This document shows, in pieces, positions 1 through 10,950 of a DNA stretch of 64,000 nucleotides. The stretch is from Monilinia fructicola. Taxonomy: Eukaryota; Ascomycota; Leotiomycetes; Helotiales; Sclerotiniaceae. The translations under genes were made by a program, and so were the position numbers. How positions within the stretch are numbered: the stretch's first letter is position 1; every line of letters starts with the position of its first letter. The stretch lies in assembly GCA_008692225.1 (NCBI GenBank), contig VICG01000012.1, positions 1,240,001 to 1,304,000 of the forward strand, written 5' to 3'. A model generated the notes under the pieces. It made no database searches. It was not told where the DNA came from and saw only the letters and a list, made by a program, of their open reading frames with translations.

Positions 1-57
1 TTCTTGAATTTTTATATATTCTGATAATTATTGAATACTTTTATTATAAAATCTAAA

Positions 58-716
58 CTTTATGGCTTTTTTTAATAATGTTTAAGATCATATTAAAATA
101 TTCTTAATTTAAATTAAGAATGTTTTAAAATAGCTCAAAATAATTCAATATGATTTTAAATAACTTAAAATAGCTTGAAATAGCTTAAAATAGCTTAAAA
201 CGTAATTAAAAACCTATTCAAATCAATATTATTACAATAACTCATTAATCGTCTTGAGACAATATTAAGATATTTTGAGATATCTTAAAGAGTAAAGTTT
301 TTAAAAGTGGATTTCCCCACTTTTTTTTAAGAGAAAAATCAAAAAAGTTATTATTAATATTATTGTTGTCGTTATTTCTTTTTCTCAAATGGATCATTTC
401 AATCACTCAATTTAATAACTAATAATAATTTAATAATTAATTTTTTTAAATTCGTATATATTATTATAATTGATTAAATTATAATTTTAATACAGTATTA
501 TTATAATCTTAACATGGTTTTAACATAATCTTCAATGATTAAATTATTTTAAACTATTTTAAAATAGCTTAAAATAAATTAATATATTTTATCGATTAAA
601 GCTATTTTAAGATTAGCTTGAATTAGCTTGATATGATCTTAGTATACTAAAATAGCTCAAAATCATTTTGAGAAGGTTTTAATATAGTGTTAAATATATT
701 CAATTGCGCCACTAAG
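58..716 (+). mobile_element. M1-a, TIR element (MITE-like), family M1
   Basis: This is a copy of a roughly 700-bp family present eight times in the window. It starts CTTTATGGCT and ends GCGCCACTAAG, which are imperfect inverted repeats of one another (CTTAGTGGCGC in the least mutated end). It has no coding capacity. A (TA)-rich core, repeated AAAATAGCTT motifs and a poly-T/poly-A hairpin in the middle are shared by all copies. Confidence 0.8.
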
Positions 717-845
717 TTATTATTATTTTAAGAATAATATAATTAATATTATAAAACAGTTAAAGCTACAAAAAGTAATTATTTAAGGAAAAAATATAAA
801 AGATACCGTTGTTTTGAATTATTGTATAGGCTGTCGTTTAAAGGT
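717..845 (-). mobile_element. Inverted fragment of the LINE 5' tip
   Basis: The sequence is the reverse complement of the first ~115 bp of LINE1/LINE2 (compare 14,620-14,735 and 28,690-28,800), including the motif ACCGTTGTTTTGAATTATTG near 805-825. It sits exactly between two M1 elements. It preserves slightly more of the LINE 5' end (GACAGCC) than LINE1 does. Confidence 0.65.
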
Positions 846-856
846 ATAAAAGTATA

Positions 857-1620
857 TTTTATGGCTCTTTTAATAATGTTTAACATCATGTTAAAATATT
901 CTTAATTTCAATTAAGAACATTTTAAAAAAGCTTAAAATGATTTAATATGATTTAAAATGATTTAAAATCGTTTAAAACGTAGTCAAAACCTATAGGTAT
1001 TCGAATTAGTGTTAACACTATTTTTTAAGCTAATCTTAAGCTAATCTTAAAATAGTATTCAGTCCGCACTATCGCTATAACTCACTAAATGTTTTAAGAT
1101 AGTATTAAGATATTTTAAGATATCGTAAAATATGAAGCTTTAAAAATGGATATTCTCCACTTTTTTAAAAAAAAATCAGAGAAGTTATTATTAATATTAA
1201 TAATATTAGTAGTATGAGTATTAGTATTAGTATTTTTCATTATTTTTTTTCTCTTAAACAAATCATTCTAATTACTCGGCTGAATAACTGATGATAATTT
1301 GATAATTAATCTTTCAAATCTCTATATATTATTATAATTCATTAAATTATGATTTTAATACGGTATTAAGATAGAAGATAGAGTAATCTTAATACAGTTT
1401 TAATATAATCTTTAATTATCAAATTATCTTAAGCTATATTAAGATTTCTTAATATATTTCAGATTATTTATTAATATATCTTATTGATTCGCCCTATTTT
1501 ATGATTATAGGTAGCTTAAATCAATTTAATATTATCTTAAAATACTAAAATAGCTTAGAACCATTTTAAGAATGGTTTAAAATAGTGTTAAATATACCTA
1601 TATTTAATTTTGCCACTAAG
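857..1620 (+). mobile_element. M1-b, TIR element, family M1
   Basis: This M1 copy has a start mutated to TTTTATGGCTC and an end TTTGCCACTAAG, and is followed by TA. It is longer than most copies because of extra sequence in the right third. It is non-coding and heavily RIP-mutated. Confidence 0.8.
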
Positions 1621-1838
1621 TATTAAATCATAGAATTAAATCAAAAATGATGTTAGAAAGTATTTTGTATTTAGAAAGTATGATAAATTTGGTTTATTGT
1701 TTTCCTTTTACTTTATTTTATCAAACACAAGGGTAATATGTTGAAAGTAGGTATTTAATTATCAATAACCCGTACCTTGATATCTGAATAATTTTAAACA
1801 AAAGTTTAAAGTAACCTTAAGTATAATAATATCAACTA

Positions 1839-2512
1839 CTTTTTAGCTCTTTGGATAATATTTAAGATTATGTTAAAATATTCTTAATTTAAATTAAGAA
1901 CTATTAAAATAGCTTAACATGATTTAATATAATTGAAAGTAGTTTAAAATAGCTTAAAATAGCTTAAATCATAGTTAAAACCTATTCGAATCGGTGTTAA
2001 TATTATTTTTTAAGTTAATCTTAAGCTAATTTTAAAATGGTATTAAATCAGCATTGTTGCAATACCTCACTAACCGTTTTGAGATATCTTAAGATATCTT
2101 TAAAAAATAAAGCTTTAAAAGTGGATTTGCCTCACTTTTTTTGAAAAAAGTAAACAAAATTCTTATTATTCTTATTATTTTTTTTATCGTAAACAGATTA
2201 TTCTAATCATTTAGCTATATAACCAATAATAATTTGATGATTATTAATTTTTCAAATTCCTATATATTATTATAATCAATTAAATTATGATTTCAATACG
2301 GTGTTAATATAATCTTAATATGGTTTTAATATAATCTTCAATTATTAAATTATCTTAAGCTATTTAAAGATATATTTATACATTTTATTGATTTAAGCTA
2401 TTTTAAGATTAGCTTAAATTAGCTTATTATTATCTTAAAATACTATAATAGCTAAAAACCATTTTAAAAACGTTTTAATATAGTATTCAATATATTCAGT
2501 TGCGTCATTAAG
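1839..2512 (+). mobile_element. M1-c, TIR element, family M1
   Basis: This M1 copy starts CTTTTTAGCTC after TA and ends TGCGTCATTAAG before TA, so both termini show C-to-T type decay relative to the family. The interior hairpin and AAAATAGCTT motifs are preserved. Confidence 0.8.
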
Positions 2513-2529
2513 TATAAAATGAGAAATAA

Positions 2530-3240
2530 AAGAGAATAAAAAAGTAAATAAGAAAAGCAAAGATTCAAAAATGATTGAAGTTTATATGAAAAGTATCAAG
2601 GTTTTAAAAGATATTATTGAAGTTTAGAAAAATATTGTTCAAATTAAATTGATATATATTAAGTAAAAGCTAATATATATAAAAAAGTTATTAAAACTAA
2701 AATTAAAATTGTTAACATTGAAACTTAAATTATTGAAATCAAACTGTATATTATAAAAAAGAATCTTATAGTATAAAAAAAAGCTACGACTAAAAAGTTC
2801 TGATATATATTAAAGTTGAAAGCTTATTAAAAGCAAAGCGGAGTTTAAAAAAAATATATACTAAAATAGAATTTTATAAGGTTTCAAAAACTTATAAATT
2901 TCGCTGATTTAAAAAAAATCAGATTACCTATAATTATTTTAAACCTTTGTAAAATATATCTAAACAAATTACAGAATATATGAATTATTGATAAAAGTAT
3001 AAGAACATTTATAAATAATAAATTGAATATTAAAAAGTTTTGACTGTATTACAAAAATTATCTTCAATTTAATATTTTATATTTGAATTTGAAGTAATAT
3101 TCAACGAAATCTTTATATGTAAAATAGATAGCTAACAATTTGTAAAATTGAATTTAAAAAAGTTTAATTTTAAAAAAGATTTTATTTTGTATAAAAGCTT
3201 TTATGTATGATAATTCGAAAATAATTTCGCTTTGCGTTTA
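2530..3240 (-). mobile_element. LINE fragment, reverse orientation
   Basis: The reverse complement of this stretch aligns with the 3' part of LINE1 (about 19,880-20,570). Landmarks are the AAATTTCGC block at about 2,895-2,905 and GCTAATATATA at 2,669-2,679. It is strongly mutated and non-coding. A second inverted copy of the same part lies at 6,605-7,647. Confidence 0.6.
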
Positions 3241-3364
3241 AATTATCAAGTTTGCTATATAATTGAGCGAAGATCTTTGAAAAATATGTTAACTCCATTA
3301 ATTATGAGTGTTAATAGTTTGTTTTATAGCGTTTATATGATATCTATTTATTTTTTAACAATTA

Positions 3365-3520
3365 GTACTCGCGGTAAATAAATTATTAGACTTTTGATTC
3401 GTCGAATTTTATTTCCTGGTGGGGAGTAGTCTTCAAACCCCCAATCCTTTACTCTGTTCGAGGATACCTATAATGAAATTCTACGAATTCAAAATCTAAA
3501 AATTTATCTTCCGCGAGTGC
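3365..3520. mobile_element. E7, 156-bp TIR element in a TA target
   Basis: The element has inverted ends of about 50 bp: GTACTCGCGG at the left and CCGCGAGTGC at the right, followed inward by matching AAATTATTAGA / TCTAAAAATTT and GAATTTTATTT / AATGAAATTC blocks. It is flanked by TA on both sides. The centre (CTGGTGGGGAGTAGTC) keeps normal base composition, unlike everything around it. The element is probably too short to trigger RIP. No coding sequence. Confidence 0.75.

Positions 3521-3602
<82 letters not shown>
3521..3602. repeat. (TAA)n microsatellite, about 27 units
   Basis: An uninterrupted run of ATA/TAA trinucleotides abuts the right end of the 156-bp TIR element. Confidence 0.95.
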
Positions 3603-3606
<4 letters not shown>

Positions 3607-5906
3607 TTTTTCTCAAATCCTTTATTTATATATATTTGTTTTCTACTTTGTTTAGTTCGAAATCAATACTCTTCTATTATAAATATATATTTAATTTGAT
3701 TATATTCCATATCATGCGTGTTAATAAGCATTCTATCCTATCTTCATAAACCTTTTTATTTTTATATTATTTTTTATCTTCTTAATATATTTTTTATATA
3801 TTCTATTGATTCCATTTATTCTATTTAATTTAAAATCTAGAATTTATAGAAAAGCTTCATAGTCTTTATTCATTTTTTAATATATCTTTGATTATATATA
3901 ACATATATAACGTATTTATTTATTATAATTATAATAAAAAATATTTAATATTTATTTAATAAATGTTTATTATTTCTTCTTGATTATTTATTATTTATCA
4001 CTTGTCATTTAGTATTTATCTTCGAATATTTATTATTTATTATTTAAAATAGGCCTATATGAAATAGCCGGGATGGAAGAGACCGGAATGTAACTGAGTG
4101 AAATGGAATACATCGAAATAGTCAAGCATTTTCGCAATAGCTGAAATGATTCATTACTTTTAAAATAGCTAAAATAATTGATTACCTTTTCTAAAAATCA
4201 AAATGGTTAATTACCTTTTTGTAATAATTGCAATGATTGATTATCCTTTTTAACAATTGAAATAATTAAACTTCAAAAATAGAATAGAATATTGATATTG
4301 GAAAATCAAGGCTGTTTTTATTTATTAATGATTGATTAATAAGAATATCTATAAAATATTTATAATCGATTATAAGAAAGCCTTAAAGTTTATAATTTTC
4401 CATTTTAGATCTTTTCAGTATACATTTCATTATGTAATAATAGTTATATACTATAATTTTTTATTTGTACAAAGTTAATTTTTCGAATTTATTAATAATA
4501 ATCTATTTCTTTGAAAAAAAAGAATATATAGGTAGGTAAGCTAAAAAATTAAGTTTTTTTAAGAAAACTATATAGGTTTCCAATATTTATAAAAAATTTT
4601 TTTTGAATATAGATGATATTTTTATATATTTCTAAAATAGGTAATTATAATATTATATAAAAAAGTCAATATTAAACTTAAATTAATATGATCTATAAAA
4701 AATCATTTAAATTCAAAATAAGAACGAGATTATATAAGAAGTAATTTATAACTATATTAGATAAATATAGCTTTTATTTAAATACAAATATTATATAATA
4801 ATGGTTATTACATTTAAGAATATTAAAAAAATTATCTTCTTTATATAAGGAAAAAACTATTAATTTTAACTTAGATTTTTTTATAAAGTTTAAATAATAT
4901 CATTAAGAAAGAGAAAAAATTTGATTATAGGATATATAAAGATGATTTTAATATTATTTAAAAAGTATAATTGTTATAATCTAATTTACTATACTATATA
5001 ATATTAAAATAATAATAGAAACTTAGATCAAAGCTTAAAAGCGGTAATCTAATTAAATTAGACTATTTAGTTAGTTAATATGTTGAATTAGCTTATGGAT
5101 TATTTTAATACTACTAGTATTTCAAAGAAGTTTTAATTAGGTTTTAAAACGATTTCGAAATCTTCTCAATTTAAATTTAGAATATTTTAATATAGTCCCG
5201 AATATTATATTAAAAGAATTATAAAGTATTTTTATAAACACTAGTGATTATAAATTATGAATATATAATATAAAGGGTTTTTCTAAAAATGTTTTAGAGA
5301 TCTTTTTAAAAAGATTAAAAATTGTTGAATTTTTTTTATACAATCATCTATTGTATATAACATCAAGTATATAATATGATTTATATAGCTTAACTATAGT
5401 TGAATTAAATTTATTAAGAATTTATTGTTGTTATTGTAATATAAAAGAGAAAAGTAAGCTTTAAAGGGATATTATAAATTGGTTACTTATAGTAGTGGTA
5501 ATAGTAGTAGTAATTATAGTATTTATTTTTATTCGTTGGATAAGCTAAAAGCCTCTTTAAAAATCTTTTCAGGGGTATAAAAATACACCAAATTATAAAA
5601 TTAAATTAAAAGTGATTATAAAAAGCATTTTGTATATAAAAATATAATAAGTTGAATTCATCAATTTTATTTTATTTTATATAGAATAAAAAATATAATA
5701 TTAATAGTATTCATTATTGATAAATTATAATATAAAACTTAAAGTTCAAAAAACAAAAATTTTAAAACAAGTATAAAAAATATAAATACTAGTAAATAAA
5801 AATATAAGACATAATAAAAGAAAAAATAAAACATAAAAGTGTTGAAGATTTTTAAAGATTGTTTAAGAATATAATATAAATATTTAAGTTTAGTAAAGTA
5901 ATATTA
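3603..5906. other. Unassigned AT-rich debris with an E2-like piece
   Basis: No gene is visible. At about 4,050-4,290 the text GAAATAGCCGGGATGGAAG and following GAAATAGCT-like units resemble the minisatellite interior of the E2 family, so an old E2 remnant is likely there. The rest is RIP-degraded sequence that I cannot assign. Confidence 0.5.
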
Positions 5907-6604
5907 TTTTATGACTCTTTTAATAATGTTTAAGATTATATTAAAATATTCTTAATTTAAATTAAGAACGTTTTAAAATAGCTCAAAATGATTTAGTATA
6001 ATTTAAAATAGCTTAAAATAGCTTAAAATTATAGTTAAAACCTATTCGAATTAGTAATAACACTATTTTAAGCTAATCTTAAAATAGTATTAAATCAATA
6101 TTGTTGCAATAACTCACCAATCGTTTTGAAACAATGTTAAGATATTTTGAGATATCTTTAAAAATCAAGTTTTAAAAATGGATTTTCTTCATTTTTTATT
6201 TGAAAAAAAATAAAAAAAGTTATTATTAATATTATCATTATTATTAGGATGATGATTTTCATTTTTTTTTTCTCAAACAGATCATTCTAACCATTTGGCT
6301 AAATAACTAATAATAATTTGATAATTCCTTTTTTTAAATTTACATATATTATAATAATTAATTGAATTATGGTTTTAATATAGTATTAATATAATCTTAA
6401 TACAGTTTTAATATAATCTTCAATTATTAAATTATCTTCAGCTACTTTAAGATATCTTAAAATATTTTAATATATTTTGTCGATTTAGTCCATTTTGAGA
6501 TTAGCTTAAAATAGCTTAATATCATTTTAAAATACTAAAATAGCTTAAACCCATTTTAAAAATGTTTGAATATAGTGTTAAATATATTCAGTTGCGCCAC
6601 TAAG
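5907..6604 (+). mobile_element. M1-d, TIR element, family M1
   Basis: This 698-bp copy is flanked by TA. It starts TTTTATGACTC and ends TTGCGCCACTAAG. It lies inside a reverse-oriented LINE remnant. Confidence 0.85.
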
Positions 6605-7647
6605 TAAGATATATAAAAATATTCTTAAAATTGAATTTATATATATCAAATAAAGATCATTATATATAAAAGGATTATTAAGATTAAAATCAAAGTCATT
6701 AATATCAAAATTAAAATTATTAAAGTTAAGATTTTATATATCAAAGCAGAATTTTGTAGTATAAAAAAAGAGATTAATAAGGTTTTAATATATATCAAAA
6801 TTGAAAATTTATTGAAAGCGAAGCAAAATTTATCAAAAAAAAAAAATTTAAAGTAGAATTCAATAAGATCTAGAAAATTTACAAACTTCGCTAATTTAGA
6901 GAAAAGTTGGATTAGGTATTCAAAACTTTTTTATAATACCTATATACAGTAGAACCTGGGTGTAAGGGACTACGTTATACAGGATAACTCGTTATACGGG
7001 ATATTTATTCCAATTCTGGTAATTCTTGTATAAGGGAATGGGATTTTTTAATTTTAAGGGATTACGGAACAAATTATTATTAGTTCTGTATAAAAATTGA
7101 AGATTTTATTAGTTATCATATAAAATTTAGTAAAGAGATAATCTAATTAGTAAAAAATAATTTAAATAATAATATATCACATGATTTTTTTTATCAAAAA
7201 TCTTAGGGGTATATAAAAAAATGATTAAGCTTAGCTATACAAATTTTGCTGATACCTTGTTGCCTAACTTGTATATACAGGAATCCTGGATATACAGGAT
7301 TTAATTAACCGAATTTTTCGATCTCTTATAATCAGGTTCTACTATATCTACAAGAATTCAAGATTATATTATTTATTTATCAAAATATTAAAACATTTTT
7401 AAATAGTATATTGAATATAAAAAAGTTTTATAGGTAAATGTATTCTAAAAATATTTTAAATTTTTATTTTTTTATTTAAATTTAAAATAATATAAAACAA
7501 AATCCTTCTATATAAAGTAAATAATCAATATTCTATAAAATCAAATTCAAAAGAAATTTAACTTTAAGAAGATTTTATTTTATCTAAAAAATTTTTATTT
7601 AAAGTAATTTGAAAATAATTCTGCTTTGTATTTATTACGATCACATA
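6605..7647 (-). mobile_element. LINE fragment, reverse orientation, interrupted by E6
   Basis: The reverse complement aligns to the LINE 3' part, parallel to 2,530-3,240. Shared landmarks include GCGAAGC and AACTTCGCTAATTTAG near 6,885-6,900. It is interrupted at 6,947-7,344 by a pogo-type TIR element and bounded on the right by E3-1. Confidence 0.6.
6947..7344. mobile_element. E6, pogo-type TIR element (MITE), 398 bp
   Basis: The left end CAGTAGAACCTGGGTGTAAG and the right end TCAGGTTCTACTA form terminal inverted repeats flanked by TA. CAGTAGAACCT termini with TA target duplication are characteristic of the pogo/Tigger branch of Tc1-mariner elements. Subterminal repeats of the form GTTATACAGGAT / GTTATACGGGAT are visible at 6,974-7,001 and again inverted near the right end. 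There is no transposase, so it is non-autonomous. Confidence 0.8.
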
Positions 7648-8502
7648 AGTCGACTACCCTACTTCTCGCCACCCCCCCCATTTGGCCAGCATTTTACACC
7701 AAAAACAGCTATTTTAACGTATTTATAACTCTACTAAAAAATAAATAAATATATTTTAAATTTCAACTAAAGCTTCTATATATAATTATTAATAGATTCT
7801 GAAAAATCTTAAATTTTTGCGATTTTTTTTTTATAAAGAGTAATAACAAATTATAGAAAATTAGAATTTTCGGTTTTGGATTTGTATGGAAATCACATAC
7901 AAAATTGAAACTTTAAAATAAATATTTTTTCAATTTCTAAATAAAAATAATTAAAAATAATATATATAAGTTTTTATAGAATCTATTAATTAATATATAA
8001 TAAATAAGCTATTTAAAATATATATAATAATTTAAAATTATTGAGTAAATTGAAATTAGAAATTTTTTACCTAAAATTTTATCGTTAAAATCTAAGAATC
8101 TATATTAAACATTTATTATAAATAATAATATATTATTAAAATAATATATTTCAATTTAAAAGTTAGCTTTAAGAATTCTTTAACAAATTTTTAGATTATT
8201 TTTAGCTATTTTTGATAAAATAAATATAACTTTTTTTTTAAAGATTTTAATTTTGTATAGGATTTACATACAAATCGAAAAATTGGAATTTTAATTTTCT
8301 ATAATCTTTTATAACTCTTTATAAAAAAATCGCAAAAATTTAAGATTTTCAGAATTTATTAATAATTATATATGGAAGCTTTAGTTAAAATTTAAAATAT
8401 ATTTATTTATTTTTAGTAGAGTTATAAATACGTTAAAATAGCTGTTTTTGGTGTAAAATGCTGGCCAAATGGGGGGGGTGGCGAGAAGTAGGGTAGGCGA
8501 CT
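7648..8502. mobile_element. E3-1, TIR element, 855 bp
   Basis: The long inverted ends read AGTCGACTACCCTACTTCTC on the left and the reverse complement AGTCGCCTACCCTACTTCTC on the right. Both continue through a C8 run, TTTGGCCAGCATTTTACACC and then into AT-rich sequence, so the inverted repeat exceeds 150 bp. TA flanks both sides. The interior is AT-rich and non-coding. A second copy (E3-2) brackets LINE2. Confidence 0.85.
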
Positions 8503-10235
8503 TATTAAAGCGAGTTAATAGAGGTCAATTAATAGAAATAAGAAAGCTAAAGAGGAAAGAGATCTTTAAGAAACTTTAAGATCTTTTTTATATATAGTAT
8601 CGCTTAGTGTGATGAGATATCACGTTCTTTATGCACGTGATATTCGTTACATATTTCAATGATTAAATTTATTATATAATTGAACAAAATTCTTTAAAAA
8701 ATATATTTATTTTATTAATTATAAATATTAAGACTAAACCTAAATTTTAAATAGATTTTAATGCTTTTTTATTTATAAGATAATTGATCATTTTATATTC
8801 TTTGATTTGTATATATTCTAGTAATTATTTAATATCTATTTAAGAAGAGAATATTATAAATAATAATGATTTTCTTTAAATATTAAAATTAATAAATCAT
8901 TTATGGTTTTTATTAAGTTTTTTTAATATAATATAAAATAAGATAAATATATATAATCTATTTTCCCTATATATTTTTAAAAAGATCATTTTTTATCAAA
9001 TTATACTCTAAATTAATATAAAGCAAATTGTCTACTTTTTTATTATTATTATAAAATATATAATAAATTCATTCTTTATTCTATATAATAATGGTTATAT
9101 TGGTATAGACTTGATTAACTAAAGTATAAGGACTTAATCCTTTTATTAAAATATTATCGTTTTTATTCTTTATGTAATCTATAGAATAAAAAACAATTTT
9201 ATAAATGTTTTAAGATACTAATACGCTTAACATAGTTAAATGTATTATTCATATAATAATTCAATATTATATAATTCATTTTTTAACATTAATGATTATT
9301 TAAAAGTTAAAAGATTATATACTTGATTTTTTATTTTCCTTTATTTATTTATATAAGCTCCTTAATTATTAATTTATTAGTATTAATCAAATTCTTTAAT
9401 ATTTGATAAAGTTTATCCTTAATTATTATATTTATAAAATTAGAATTTTTATTAATCTATATAATTTCTATAATTTTCTTATACTTATACAATTATCAAA
9501 GAAATATAATATTAATTATAGATCTTTTTTCTATTATAATATCCAATTTAAGTAATAATTTATATAATAACTCTAAATCAATATAAATAATAAATGGAAT
9601 TTGTTTTTGAAATTGTAAAATAGCATTAATAATCCCTTTAATTATAGTTTCTCTATTAAAACCAAATACTAATTTATATAACTTTAAAGCTCATATATTT
9701 TTTATAACTCTTTTATATTTAATAGATAACTAATATATAATATTAGTATTATTATATTTGTTAATAAAATATATAATATATCTAATTTAAAAAAAAATCA
9801 AAATTATTAATAAACAATACATCTATTAATATAATTAATTTCATCAAATTTACATTAAAGAACATAAAGTTAAAACCTTTTAATAAATTGGTTTATTTAT
9901 TTTTTAAAAAAAATTTAATTCTTTTATATTACCCTTTTTTAAATTAATCATTTAAATAATAATAAAAAAATAATACAATGCTTTTAATTCATAAATGATT
10001 ATAATATATACTCCTCATACTCTTTAAATAATATATTAATTACTCAATGTAATATTCTTTTGTTTTTTTTTTAATATCTGAAATATTCATATTTTTTATT
10101 TAAGAAATATATATATTATTGTATTGTTTTTTTTATTAAAATAAATATTATTTGTTTAAAATATTATAAATTCTTTATTGAATTAAAATAGTATTTTTTC
10201 TTAAAGTTTCTTACAATCCTTAACTATAAAATATA
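8503..10235. other. Unassigned AT-rich repeat debris
   Basis: There is no gene. 8,617-8,643 is a perfect 9-bp inverted repeat ATATCACGT/ACGTGAT­AT around a 9-nt loop. About 9,060-9,330 is a direct repeat of 23,040-23,310, sharing the TACTAATACG...TGTATTATTCATA block, so it is part of another dispersed family. The remainder is not assignable. Confidence 0.5.
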
Positions 10236-10950
10236 CTTAGTGGCGCAATTGAATATATTTAACACTATATTAAAACGTTCTTAAAATGGTTTTAAGCTAT
10301 TTTAGTATTCTAAAGATAATATCAAGCTAATTTAAGCTAATCTTAAAATAGCTTAAATCGATAAAATATATTAATATATTTTAAGATATCTTGAAATAGC
10401 TTAAGATAATTTAATAATTGAAGATTATGTTAAAACCATGTTAAGATTATGTTAATACCGTATTAAAATCATAATTTAATTAATTATAATAATATATAAG
10501 AATTTAAAAATTTAACTATCAAATCATTATTAGTTATTTAGCCGAGTGGTTAGACTGATTTGTTCGAGAAAAAAAGTAACGAAAATAATAATATTATTAA
10601 TAATACTTTTTTTTATTTTTTTTAAAAAAAAGTGGAGAAAATCCACTTTTAAAACTTTATTTTTTAAGATATCTTAACACTGTCTTAAAACGGTTAGTGA
10701 GTTATTGCGACAATGCCGATTTAATACCAATTTAAGATTAGCTTAAAATTAGCTTAAAATTAGCTTAAAATGGTGTTAACACCGATTCAAGTAGGTTTTA
10801 ACTACGTTTCAAGCTATTTTTAAGCTATTTTAAGCTATTTTAAAGCTATTTTGAATTATATTAAATAATTTTGAGCTATTTTAAAACATTCTTAATTTAA
10901 ATTAAGAATATTTTAACATTATCTTAAACATTATTAAAAAAGCCATAAAG
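10236..10950 (-). mobile_element. M1-e, TIR element, family M1, reverse orientation
   Basis: This is the least mutated M1 terminus in the window: TA then CTTAGTGGCGCAATTG, ending GCCATAAAG then TA. In this orientation 10,541-10,560 reads like a tRNA D-arm (TAGCCGAGTGGTTAGA), and 10,628-10,650 is a perfect 9-bp hairpin (AAAAGTGGA, loop GAAAA, TCCACTTTT). Confidence 0.87.
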
